From NCBI GenBank assembly GCA_001687465.1, contig LVLI01000332.1, forward strand, positions 1-17,325: 17,325 nt of DNA, written 5' to 3'. The notes under the pieces are model-generated. The model had not been told where the DNA came from, did no database searches, and worked only from the letters and a program-made list of their open reading frames with translations. The stretch is from Halocafeteria seosinensis (Eukaryota; Sar; Bigyra; Bicosoecida). A program made the position numbers and the translations under genes. This document shows, in pieces, positions 10,001 through 17,325 of the stretch (the stretch's first letter is position 1; each line of letters opens with the position of its first letter).

Positions 10001-12754
10001 AATAACTCTTTGACAGTTGCAAATTGGCTGCGATTGTTCCCGAGGTCAGTTTATCTTCGTCCTGGAGCTGTTGCCGATTTCCGATTCCTTCTGGAGTACC
10101 CTTCTCCTTTCTTGAATGTGCCCTCTTCTGGCACTTCTCGTCGGGTTGCCCCGGGTGACTTCAGACTAATGTTCGATATAAACATTGATCTCGTGTCTAC
10201 TGGATCTTCCGACGCTCTCGCCAATCGGTTAGCATTCGCTCACGTCCCCGGAACTGCGTCTTCCCAACACTCCATTGTCAATGTTTCCAGCTGGTCGGGG
10301 GATGTTGGTGACATATTGCAAGGACGTTTTCTGCTACTAGATCGTTTCCAAAATGGCCCTACATCGGCAAGGATACTTACCGGAGATAACTGCCCTAGTT
10401 CCTCGAATCGCGATGAGTCGCCCCCCTTGTGTTTGTTTGTTTCAAAAGACTCCGTTGCACGCGTCCACCTACCACTGCATTTGGCCGAGCAAGATCTAGT
10501 ATCCGCATCAGGGTTTAATGTGAGTCTTGAAACCCCCGGTAATTTCTCGCTCATAGCTGCCATTGGGGGCTCCTCATTAACAAACTCTCCCATATCTATC
10601 CAAGTTACGGCCAAAGAATGTAATGGCGTTGGAATGGTTAACACAGGAGGTACCTGTGTTTGCCCACCCGGCTATCAGTCATCTGGAACAGATACGTCGT
10701 GTGTCCCTTGCTTGTCCGGACGATTTCAACCAGAAACGTCAAGTTCCACAGGCTGCAGACCCTGTCCAAACGGATTCTTCTCAAATGAAGTAAACTCAGG
10801 GTGTATTTCCTGTAGCCAGGGCGCTATAAAATGTAGAAACGGCAATATAAGAATGACTCAAGGGTTCTGGTGTGAAATATGTGCTGAGGGCAGTGCGCCG
10901 CGAAGCAAAATCCTTGAACGGCTTTATAGCGCGAGTTTTCCGACGGTCTTCCATGCATGTAGTCCTAAAGAAGCCTGCGTAAACAACGCTTCATCATTTG
11001 AGACGAAGTGCGCAGAGGGCTATACTGGACCGGTCTGTAGCAAGTGCATTCGTGATTACTCAAAAGCAGCCGATGGAAGTTGTCGAAGGTGCCGCAGTAC
11101 AGTAAAGAATGCGGCATTGGCGACTTTGTCAATGCTCGTAGCTATAAGTATCGTAGTTGGAATTACATTGAGAGCGCATAAGGATAACACTGAGACCAAT
11201 ATCCCGGCAACAATCTCGAATGGTCGATCGGATGAAAACACTCGGGATGATGGTCGCGACCAGCACGAGTCAAAGACGGATATTATTGCTGTGTTGCCCA
11301 TGCGAAGCTGGACGTATAATCTCAAATCTTTCAAGCATGCCTTGTTGATCTATTTAGATTACCTGCAAATAATGAGGATTTTGCATTCTATGAAGATATC
11401 CCCATTCCACGGAATTGCATCTTGGATAAGCAACGTTGCTCGAATGTCCACATTGAATCCGGCTGAAGCTGGACCATTCCGGTGCCTGACTGGATTCGGC
11501 CCCTTGCATATCAGTCTGGCAACAATGGTATTACCTGCGGTTTTGATAGTAACAGTATTGATGACCGCATTGGTGGTACAAAGGCTCGGAAGCGGTCATT
11601 TTACAACCGGTAGGTGGCTCGGGCAATCTATTTGGGCTGCGATTTTGCTACTGAACCTTGTATACATGTCTGTGAGTATGATGACGGTGAGGAGCTTCCA
11701 GACATATCCAAAGCTGATACAGGATAGCGAACGATCTGCTTTGGACCTAAGTATCAGGACAGATAGTAGGTCATTTGCAGTGTTACAAGGAGTCTCCATA
11801 ACGATGCTGGTAGTTTTCGTTTCAATGTATCCTTTAGGTCAGGCAATGTATTTTCTTCGACGATACAAGCACCTTCGTAGCACTGCTGAAGCTGTAAATT
11901 TCTGGAAACTAACCGGAGGGTATTATTTGAGGTCTTACGGGTTCCTTTGGGAGGTAGTTGTCATGATTAGAAAGCTACTCCTAGTTCTCGCAGCCGTTTC
12001 GATGACCGATGCCCCTGGCCAGTTCACCCTGACTACGATTGTGTTACTGATGTCATATATGTTGTTGCTTGTCCAAACGCCATACGTTGAGCCACCCGTG
12101 GATTGCTTGCAACGTCTCCTAGTATTTGCAACGGTTGTCAATGCGGTACTCGGGGTCATCAGATGGGAAGCAGCCAGGTCTTCTTGTTCGATCTGTGTCA
12201 GCGGTGCATCTACAGATGGAATAGATCAAGCTACCCTCACAGTTCAGATTGTCTTTACAGCTGCCGCCTTGGTCGTGGTGGGATCTCTGTCTCCAAGAGC
12301 GGTTAGAGCGTTCGATGCGATGGTACTCGACCGAATTAGGAGAATCTGCGAGCAGCTTGCAACGACATACCTGAAGGACCGTTTTAAGCAGTGGTGTTCG
12401 CTGTCGGAGTCCTTCTGTAAGCGTCTATCACCTGCTAGGTGCCTGCGCCAGAGGAGGGGTACTGAAACAACCAGCCGGATGAGGATAGAAGACCGTATCC
12501 CAGAGCCTACTGGAGGCATCAACCCCCTTCAAACTGCTGATTTGCCATCAAGTAAAGTTCATCACAATATCCAAGAGCTCCCCGATCTTGACGTTGAAAA
12601 ATCAAAGAACGGATGTCGGCATGCTTTCGAAAGTACTCTGGCTCCCTGTTATTTGCAACATCCTAATCTCGCAGAAACTGACGACTCAAGCACCTCAAAG
12701 AGGGTGTTTGCACCTACAAAACCAACAAAACGGAAGAAGCAGATTAGTTCATAG
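7049..12754 (+). CDS. GLUG-repeat, Cys-rich, multi-pass membrane surface protein
   Basis: An intronless 1901-residue protein. The ATG at 7049 is the first in frame and has A at -3 and G at +4; it places a hydrophobic signal-like segment at residues 22-36. In order: GLUG-type Gly-rich repeats (about 131-330), a Thr/Pro linker (about 418-470), a Cys-containing segment (about 480-600), Ig-like strands of ASH/BACON type (about 640-950), a filamin-like segment ending NSPISIQVTAKEC (about 1068-1190), and a Cys-rich region with CPPGY, CPNGFF and CAEGYTGPVCSKC (about 1190-1352) of ephrin-receptor/EGF-like type. Then come about nine hydrophobic segments (about 1353-1755) including LLIYLDYLQIMRIL and WEVVVMIRKLLLVL, and a 145-residue basic tail. 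Many sequons (NITQ, NCSS, NDTC, NHSS, NFSL) lie before the first membrane helix. The Cys-rich plus multi-pass layout recalls large protist surface receptors; adhesion or sensing is inferred. The Ig-like and filamin-like calls are tentative. Confidence 0.85.
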   Translation: MEQFQTKCSSNGAYRFGTAATYSLTTLLLLVLVQGFEDHECLVFEGNNITQICDITILDPGSEVNLGPNQLFDGQGFTIDFGDLSILGLFEVDLRVTSRDEAPLIKNVVSVGGKTEIFAGFIVRPWTKYALVENCSSTGTMTGSFSGGIAGDGVAKGGYVEIVDSYSKGTITGSGAGGIIGAFAGRKGGVANITSSYSKGDVHSGEGGGIAGKNFAQDGTGYISASFARGDVLAKEAGGIVGSSSAESGLAKISQCFSSGRVSGHGSGGIAGARAAASNGQLKIFDSYASGGLTGKFETGGACGSKAGNGGGLIEIIRFYMASITGRAFIVGALPVEAPPTKLVVNGSVYDGSTRQGGIAQPDRKMDMHYIVEQCNSPHLEEIQGKLYDPGIGNCSSWSPQVWSVIAPLSYPALRTITTAQPVQVPSPTTSASSSVSSTPRRTRTPTQTPTPTGSITLSPSPTGTPSNVQLLDPSTESSSGCGNAEPFNCGTAIFDRTVSFRNVEPDSPSGRLQLSVQSVYGQEPTTEIGCSKTVTDKSAQGNLYFGCVEEFRNTGLVLALPVSLSLSLIYNDTCGGRQQENQVCRHFEYEGAISLDDNFAESARRHIILTRNNADQGLLESTGTLLLPLQIGILLQNEMLFSATQDLSINVDNLSPQDGKEVLTVDPGSLQFCVDRKKGTPQTLIRDITLTVSSGIIVKWTVPNNVAEFVEVPQDGLYKELPGTHVVSRNLSVLVGHVPAKVITSQVYVAFLNREGATLKKSAIHMLFNVSEVRADIQPLSIDLIQSKTETKSSRPLQLVNSGTLPMTWNAVVKMADGSSLNDTKSFWLQLSETKGDVKASKIEEISLAFIPSRKERLGTSYLWLHILTDAWDTDTPTFRSMPPDTAGTDVEPSRHGFVHFWVRVRYTVSSVFLCQQHLKSITLKPLQRYEATVTIVNTETQDIRASVRHFVLEQTNHSSLWTIGAVSNVLEDKIAPDTTKTVNNSLTVANWLRLFPRSVYLRPGAVADFRFLLEYPSPFLNVPSSGTSRRVAPGDFRLMFDINIDLVSTGSSDALANRLAFAHVPGTASSQHSIVNVSSWSGDVGDILQGRFLLLDRFQNGPTSARILTGDNCPSSSNRDESPPLCLFVSKDSVARVHLPLHLAEQDLVSASGFNVSLETPGNFSLIAAIGGSSLTNSPISIQVTAKECNGVGMVNTGGTCVCPPGYQSSGTDTSCVPCLSGRFQPETSSSTGCRPCPNGFFSNEVNSGCISCSQGAIKCRNGNIRMTQGFWCEICAEGSAPRSKILERLYSASFPTVFHACSPKEACVNNASSFETKCAEGYTGPVCSKCIRDYSKAADGSCRRCRSTVKNAALATLSMLVAISIVVGITLRAHKDNTETNIPATISNGRSDENTRDDGRDQHESKTDIIAVLPMRSWTYNLKSFKHALLIYLDYLQIMRILHSMKISPFHGIASWISNVARMSTLNPAEAGPFRCLTGFGPLHISLATMVLPAVLIVTVLMTALVVQRLGSGHFTTGRWLGQSIWAAILLLNLVYMSVSMMTVRSFQTYPKLIQDSERSALDLSIRTDSRSFAVLQGVSITMLVVFVSMYPLGQAMYFLRRYKHLRSTAEAVNFWKLTGGYYLRSYGFLWEVVVMIRKLLLVLAAVSMTDAPGQFTLTTIVLLMSYMLLLVQTPYVEPPVDCLQRLLVFATVVNAVLGVIRWEAARSSCSICVSGASTDGIDQATLTVQIVFTAAALVVVGSLSPRAVRAFDAMVLDRIRRICEQLATTYLKDRFKQWCSLSESFCKRLSPARCLRQRRGTETTSRMRIEDRIPEPTGGINPLQTADLPSSKVHHNIQELPDLDVEKSKNGCRHAFESTLAPCYLQHPNLAETDDSSTSKRVFAPTKPTKRKKQISS
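7440..8040 (+). repeat. GLUG-type repeat array (six to seven units of about 30-32 residues)
   Basis: Units follow the pattern [S/D]-x-[S/C]-[Y/F/S]-[S/A]-x-G-x-[V/I/L]-x-G-x-x-x-GGI-[A/V/I]-G, for example SYSKGTITGSGAGGIIG, SYSKGDVHSGEGGGIAG and CFSSGRVSGHGSGGIAG. Each unit ends in a short beta-like strand (VEI, ANI, GYI, AKI, LKI). The sixth unit has GGACG in place of GGIAG and the seventh is degenerate. GLUG repeats are best known from bacterial surface proteins and probably form a right-handed beta-helix-like stack; the fold is inferred. Confidence 0.8.
8300..8455 (+). repeat. Thr/Ser/Pro-rich mucin-like linker of the GLUG protein
   Basis: About 50 residues dominated by Ser, Thr and Pro, including SSVSSTP and TPTQTPTPTGS, lie between the GLUG head and the Cys/Ig-like stalk. 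The same motif TPTPTG recurs, in a broken frame, in the decayed copy near 16577-16594, which helps identify that copy. Confidence 0.75.
11105..12313 (+). other. Multi-pass membrane domain of the GLUG protein
   Basis: Hydrophobic segments lie near 11107-11175, 11325-11400 (weaker, amphipathic), 11504-11588, 11612-11697, 11773-11868, 11945-12013, 12022-12090, 12115-12175 and 12230-12313. Charged loops separate them, including a 45-residue polar loop after the first. The sixth carries WEVVVMIRK, a charged motif within a helix that I associate with the multi-pass tails of protist Cys-rich receptors. The exact helix count (eight or nine) and topology cannot be fixed by eye. Confidence 0.7.
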
Positions 12755-13232
12755 AGTTGGTATGTTTGATAACAAACTTGCATGGGGCATGTTATGTAGT
12801 GATCTGCGCAGTGAATTCTTCTGCCTGCGGTAGTCAACAGTAGTCGTGGCTCCTGTGTATTGCAACAGCACACTTTCCACTTATCCTTTTTATACACTGA
12901 CCGCTTACCCTTTTCAAGTATTTACTTTTGCGCTCTTCTTACACAGTTTCGAAGATCAGTGAATAACAGCAATTTCTACTACATTCAAGGAGCACTAAAC
13001 TCTTTAAGAAGCTTATTATTAGCGAGGAAAGATTACCAAGGCATAAACCCTTGGTTTTCATGGTAGGTCTCGGGTCAACACACCCCAACACTAACGGTTA
13101 ACTTACCCGTCTATCGCAATCTTCACTTTTGATTTTCAACAGCAGCTCCTCACACTTCCTAGTCCCCATCTGACATTCCATCTTCGCAGGCGAAACATGA
13201 TGAACAGCCAAAGATGATTGTAAGGCGATGCA

Positions 13233-13466
13233 ATGGATTATTTTCCTTTGTTGTCCTTTATTCGTTCTTCAGCAGTATTCCCCCGTTATTCTCGAGTGTC
13301 TCAGTTCACTCCTCTACCCGACAAAAGAGGAATTGAATTACTGATGAGTCTGCCTCGATACATGTATGATCTGGACGATCCTGAAATACTTTGCCCACCT
13401 CAAAAATTATATCACATACTTCCTGCTTTTCTCCGATTGATAGCGCTCGCGAATTCCGGCATCTAG
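13233..13466 (+). CDS. Weak small hypothetical ORF (77 residues)
   Basis: An ATG with G at -3 and G at +4 opens a 77-residue frame with a mildly hydrophobic N-terminus and the segment RYMYDLDDPEILCPP. The TAG stop is followed within 20 nt by AATAAA at 13483. I recognise no family. The length is within what chance gives, so this is only a candidate; it could also be the last exon of a spliced gene or nothing. Confidence 0.2.
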   Translation: MDYFPLLSFIRSSAVFPRYSRVSQFTPLPDKRGIELLMSLPRYMYDLDDPEILCPPQKLYHILPAFLRLIALANSGI

Positions 13467-13482
13467 CAAGCTTTGTAACTTA

Positions 13483-13488
13483 AATAAA
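13483..13488 (+). promoter_or_regulatory. AATAAA polyadenylation-like signal
   Basis: AATAAA within an A-rich run, 17 nt after the stop of the weak 77-codon frame and followed by a T-rich stretch. It could serve that ORF, or the GLUG gene if its 3' UTR is about 730 nt. Confidence 0.3.
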
Positions 13489-13555
13489 AAAACAGTTTTT
13501 TGCCATTAGTTTTCAGCCCACGATGTATGTAAGTGGACTCCTGCTTTGCTTCAGT

Positions 13556-13570
13556 CACTGCAATGCAGTG
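13556..13570. repeat. Perfect inverted repeat CACTGCA-A-TGCAGTG
   Basis: Seven-base arms around one central base. It overlaps the end of the tRNA-arm-like structure at 13567-13645. Function unknown. Confidence 0.6.
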
Positions 13571-14182
13571 CCTCCTGGATTCGACCCAGGTTAACTAGGC
13601 AATTCCCTTTGTCGCTGCTCCAATGTATGATATGCAGTACGCACTCAATGGCGGCGTCCAATCCACATGATTCCGTATAAAAGAAAAATGAGTGCCATAG
13701 CGAGCCAGTTCGACCCCCATGCGCATGGATAAATAACCAATGGACAGAAGGACGACCATCGCATACATTTATGTATAAGCCAATGGGTGGCACTTCAAAA
13801 CAGCGGCGCTTTCAGAAGTGGGTGGCTCGAGTGAGTGTGTCGAACAAGATCAACGTTTTGTCATTCCAACGTGCTGGATGCGTGTCGTTATGGACGGTGT
13901 CATGCCAAACAGCATACTTTCACCATTGTACGCGAAGACATCGTTGGGCTTGTTTACCCCGTTTCGAAACCAAGACTGGAACAAGACTAAGAGTTTCTCA
14001 TTCCAGCATGCGGTACACAAAATCTGCGACGGAGATTTACCGGGCGCATGCACGTAATGCATCACGCAACATCTACTGGCTGCGGTAGAAAGAACCGCTA
14101 TCGTGGGCAGCGCTACGCAGTTGGACAGCCTCAGATACTGATACATCCACAACTTGGGGCTATTTTACCCATTTGGAGCACG

Positions 14183-14554
14183 ATGATACTCTCATGCCTT
14201 GTTGCCACAGTTTTCACTGTCATTGAAGCTAATATTCGGACTTTGGAAGAGTGCATTAGCAAAGAATCCCCAAATTCCAGTTACATTCTGCTTCGTCAAA
14301 CATGTGATATAAATCTCAGCGACGCTACAGGAACAGCGGGTCCGTCGTTGCTTAACACGGGCGCACACCACTCCTCGTTAAGAGGAAATGGTCAACTTCC
14401 TGACCGGTGGACTATCTGTCACATGTGTGTGTGTGTGTGATATAAATTGGAGCGGCCGGAAATACAGCGACACTGACTACATTTTACTAGGTCCTGGCGA
14501 ATAATTTGATGGAAAGGGGTACATAATTAATCTTGGTAATGTTGAAGCGTACTG
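14183..14554 (+). pseudogene. Decayed GLUG-protein paralogue, copy 1 (N-terminal fragment)
   Basis: The ATG at 14183 (A at -3) opens a signal-peptide-like segment, MILSCLVATVFTVIEA, followed by an ECI...RQTCDINLS stretch that parallels HECLVFEGNNITQICDI in the intact gene. The frame is then lost. The homologous sequence resumes in another frame at 14439 with DINWSG, DYILLGPGE, stop (14502-14504), FDGKGYIINLG, matching VNLGPNQLFDGQGFTIDFG of the intact gene. The shift is accounted for by a 133-bp insertion between two copies of TGTGATATAAAT. As it stands it could make only an 85-residue secreted peptide. Possible further remnants of this copy lie near 15025-15200, where a Gly-rich stretch resembles a GLUG unit weakly. 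Confidence 0.6.
14303..14447 (+). repeat. Direct repeats of TGTGATATAAAT flanking inserted sequence, with (TG)8 tract
   Basis: TGTGATATAAAT occurs at 14303-14314 and again at 14436-14447, an offset of 133 nt. Each copy is preceded by ACATG; the second is extended by a (TG)8 tract at 14424-14439. The 133-nt offset equals the frame difference between the two homologous halves of the pseudogene. Origin by tandem duplication, replication slippage or insertion with target-site duplication is possible; no terminal inverted repeats are evident. Confidence 0.65.
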
Positions 14555-15298
14555 TCAATGCTGTTTAATCTCTTAATCTCTTACACCTACTATGATACCC
14601 GGCAGCCAGGTGGATTCGCGAATATACCGGTAAAACATAACTTGCTAGTTTTAAGAGGCGACGTACGTAGGGAGCTTTTCTGAAAGAAGAAGCCAACATG
14701 GCATCGAGCTGGTACAGAACATGGAACGTCTGTGCGAAATGTTTTCTCTCCATTCGCTTATTCGTTAGAGGGAGTTTCGATGGCTGCATGGAAGCATCGT
14801 CGTGGGCCTCAGCCGGCGACAGGCCTCTTGTTAGACTCTTTTTTGGCGATGACGATCAAGCAGCAACACACACCCATTCATTTCACCCTGTGTCTACGAT
14901 AGGGGACCAAGATGAGGTGTTGAGCTTAAACTTCACGAAGCGGGACGTAGTGCGGCCAGATGAAACGCATCATTCAGTCCGTCTCCGCGACTACGCCAGA
15001 GAGTCTTCTCAAGTTGTGCCAGGCACACGAATCATGGATCGGGGGGAGTACAATCCATGCCGCCAGTGGGGCCCGAATGGGCCGGCCCAATGTAAATTGT
15101 GTATGTAACCCATCGGTCAACTTTACAAATCCACGACAAACGGCGGAAGTCTATGGCTCATGAATCATGGCATGAATGGATATGGGAATGGTGGATCAGC
15201 CTTTACGATTTGTCATAAAGCAGTTGCCCGTGTAAAAGTGCAAAAGTTGGTCAACGTTGCTGACCGCTGGGTACGGCATCAGATCTGCGGAAGAGTAT
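14555..15298. other. Spacer between the two decayed copies, no clear gene
   Basis: Frames of 136 residues (14698-15108), 67 residues (14960-15163) and 63 residues (15160-15351) overlap one another and lack recognisable motifs. The only hint of homology is at about 15025-15200: a GGATCGGGGGGA stretch resembles GGTTCGGGGGGA in the GLUG array (from about 7844), followed by a loosely similar NG...K...GG pattern. This may be the worn middle of copy 1. Confidence 0.35.
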
Positions 15299-16785
15299 TG
15301 GGAACGAGACATGTTTCAATTATACTTCTGATAAGGAATTATTTCAAATGAATTGTAGCGTGTTAGACTAGGTAGCCAAAGGATACTTGAATGACACCTA
15401 CATCTCTCTCGGTGCTGGAGAGACATTTGATGATGGTGGACGTGACGGGAACATAATCGACTTGACTGAAGTCATAGTCTTTAAAGGGCTGTTCATAATG
15501 GAAGACAGTGTTTTGTCATTTTCTGGCTTCCCGGTAATTCAGAATGTTCATGTCAAGGGCGGTACAACTGCGAAAGATGCAGGGTTTATTGTGCAAGCAA
15601 GTAAATTCAGCGCTTCTTATTGCGAATGGTATTAGCTCAAATGGGTATATCACAAACGACCATGCTGGTGGTTTTTGTGACTACGAATGTGGTTTTAAAT
15701 GCGGCACAATCAAAATTCTACATTCTTATTCGGCGGGGAAAATATGGGGGATTAATTCCGGTGGTATTGGGGTTTATCAGCTAGCGTACGATGATCGTGA
15801 CGAAGGCCGTGTATATATCACACAATCTTACTCGGGGGGAAACATTACTGGTACCTAGAGTGGCGGCATTGCGGGCTCGCGTACAGGTGAGAATACGGGA
15901 TTTGTTCAAATTCAAGAATGCTTCAGCACTGGGAACATCGCTGGTATAGGAAGTGGTGGGATTACAGGAGGACTTGCAGCGCATAATCGGGGTGAAGTAC
16001 GTATCATAGACTGTTATACCCTCGGTGGCATTGACGGTCCGTCAGCGGGAGGAATCAGTGGGCAATTTACAGCAGGAAATCGTGAATATGCCACAGGATT
16101 TGTGTACATCGAAAACGCGTATGCGAGTGGAGGGAATTTCGACGGTGGTGGGAGGATCGTGGCAAGTTTGTGGTCAACTGTACAAGGCGTGGTTTCAGTG
16201 GAATACTCAGTCTATGGTAATCGTACGGCCCACTCAGCAACTGTCATAGCACCAGATGATGGAAACATGCTCAACGCTACGGGTAACTCAGGTAGTTTAG
16301 AAGATATACGAGCTAAGTTTATCATTATAAGGGGTTCTGTGATGGAATCATAGAATCTGGGCTGTAAATGGAAGTGACAGTTTGCCGATTTGTGTTTTCA
16401 AGTCTAGAGTCCAACCCCGATCCCTTCTTCATCAGTTTCTACGACTCCAACGTCATCTTGTACAACGTCTCCGTCGAGCTCAAAGATTACTGTACATCAT
16501 CATCGTCGACCCCATCGGCATCAGTTTTGGGCAGTACAGAGACTGACGGCAACGGGGAGCTCCGTACCCACTGGTACTCCGACACCGACTGGGAGATCTT
16601 CTTAGACAGCCAACGTTGCACCATATACAATTATGCCATTCATCGACTCTTCGAACTCTGCTGCACCAGTAAACGGCTTTAAGAGAGAGATCGCTGCTAA
16701 ACGACAGGTCAGTTATCCGGTCCTCTCCAAGCAAGGGGTAGAAGGAGGAACGCCAGCGGATATAGAACCTAGATCATACTCATAA
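15299..16785 (+). pseudogene. Decayed GLUG-protein paralogue, copy 2
   Basis: Homology to the intact gene starts near 15299 with NETCFNYTS and QMNCSVLD, passes a TAG at 15369-15371, and continues as YISLGAGETFDDGG, parallel to VNLGPNQLFDGQG. A +1 frame change near 15625-15640 moves it to the frame that holds five GLUG units (about 15640-16150). That frame is interrupted by TAG at 15856-15858 and ends at TAG 16351-16353. A Thr/Ser/Pro linker follows, split over three frames (SPTPIPSSSVSTTP near 16410, SSSSTPSASV near 16500, VPTGTPTPTG near 16567-16596). It continues to about 16785 with weak similarity to the segment after the linker of the intact protein. There is no signal peptide or ATG upstream. 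Sequencing error could explain some shifts, but the number of lesions argues for real decay. Confidence 0.75.
15640..16150 (+). repeat. GLUG-type repeats retained in copy 2 (five units)
   Basis: Units include SYSAGKIWGINSGGIG, SYSGGNITGT-stop-SGGIAG, CFSTGNIAGIGSGGITG, CYTLGGIDGPSAGGISG and a degenerate AYASGGNFDGGG. Spacing (about 31-36 residues) and the strand-like endings VYI, VQI, VRI, VYI match the intact array at 7440-8040. Confidence 0.75.
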
Positions 16786-17325
16786 AGAGCTTTTGTCTGG
16801 CACCTTTGGTTCATGTTGCTTCAATGTTTTAATTTGAGCGCTAGTATAGCACATCCATTCTGGATAATTCAATTGTAGCGTTCTCTCTTCTGCTGATCGA
16901 CAAAATGGTCAGCTGAACGGTGCATGTTCAGGATGCTAGAGGCATGGGTACAAGCTCCGCGGAGTACCCCTAAGGACTACGCTATAATTCCAGAATCGTA
17001 GAAAGCACTCGGTGGAATTGTAAATCCATCCCGTTCTGGTTCAGCGGGAACATCCGCTTTCCGCATTCAGTTTCCGGAAGCCGAACTTCCCATGGTGTTC
17101 TGAGGAACCTTGAAAAATACAATATTGTACAATCTGAGTTGTTTGAATATGTGGAGTAAGAAATAATGCCATTTAGTTGCCTGTGGGGGAAGCACCACCG
17201 CCATTGAATATATTGCGGTATATTCCCAGCCAGACCTTGGGGACTGTAGAACTCCGGCCCAGCAAGACACAGGGTACTACCAGTCTTCTGCTCAATGAAT
17301 GCATGAAGCTATTGTTGCTCACCAT
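16786..17325. other. Right-edge region without a supportable gene
   Basis: Short frames only. A plus-strand frame from about 17000 to 17290 has few stops but no motif I can place; it could be an eroded extension of copy 2. A minus-strand frame at 17067-17270 (67 residues) also has no recognisable features. Confidence 0.4.

Larger units (their letters stand above)
12755..14182. other. Intergenic region downstream of the GLUG gene
   Basis: About 1.4 kb without a convincing gene. It contains one weak 77-codon frame with AATAAA just after it, a tRNA-arm-like inverted repeat, a possible TATA sequence (TATAAAA, 13676-13682) and CCAAT motifs near 13738 and 13781. A possible intron-like segment (GTAGGT at 13063, CTAAC, TTTCAACAG ending near 13141) has no clear exons around it. 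Overlapping frames near 13818-14057 (plus) and 13850-14152 (minus) are open but unrecognised. Confidence 0.5.

Noticed and set aside
13567-13645. Functional tRNA gene
   Set aside because: Only the T-arm-like hairpin and a partial acceptor stem are seen. The D-arm GG and anticodon stem are not in place and the T-loop starts with G.
14698-15108. 136-residue plus-strand frame as a gene
   Set aside because: No signal peptide, domain or repeat is visible, other frames overlap it, and it lies between two decaying copies. Chance is the simplest explanation.
15851-15858. GTACCTAG read as a tiny intron removing the TAG in copy 2
   Set aside because: Eight nucleotides is too short to splice, and removal would break the frame. 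It is a plain nonsense codon.

Overview
The window looks like nuclear DNA of a microbial eukaryote. An alga or related protist (for example a stramenopile or red alga) is plausible, but the sequence does not fix the lineage. The main argument is a set of nine short GT-AG introns (64-76 nt) that rejoin reading frame and protein repeats exactly. Other support comes from an REJ (receptor for egg jelly) module, a Cys-rich plus multi-pass membrane region of a type seen in protist surface receptors, and Kozak-like starts. I see no operon structure, ribosomal RNA, convincing tRNA, CRISPR array or recognisable transposase.

Layout. (1) 1-6151, plus strand: the 3' part of a large multi-exon gene for a type I membrane protein, open at the left edge. 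Its first 1.8 kb is three tandem copies of a three-exon cassette of about 585 bp. Each cassette encodes about 125 residues with six conserved cysteines. A 4.36-kb terminal exon follows, encoding a Thr/Pro linker, an REJ/PKD-like ectodomain, a helical stalk, one membrane helix and a 33-residue tail. (2) 6152-7048: spacer with a 16-bp perfect palindrome and a (TGAC)4 tract. (3) 7049-12754, plus strand: an intronless 1901-residue protein. It has a signal peptide, six to seven GLUG-type repeats, a Thr/Pro linker, Ig-like and filamin-like regions, a Cys-rich ephrin-receptor-like region, about nine hydrophobic segments and a basic tail. (4) 12755-14182: mostly non-coding, with one weak small ORF followed by AATAAA and a tRNA-arm-like inverted repeat. 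(5) 14183 to about 16785, plus strand: two successive decayed partial copies related to the N-terminal half of the GLUG protein. The first is broken by a 133-bp direct-repeat insertion and stops. The second has frameshifts and a nonsense codon but still shows five GLUG repeats and a decayed Thr/Pro linker. (6) 16786-17325: nothing assignable.

How the parts may work together (inference). Both intact genes encode large, probably glycosylated cell-surface proteins with mucin-like spacers. They lie head to tail, followed by same-strand decayed paralogues. This resembles a surface-recognition or adhesion locus evolving by cassette duplication and birth-and-death. No ligand, mating or adhesion role is shown by the sequence itself.
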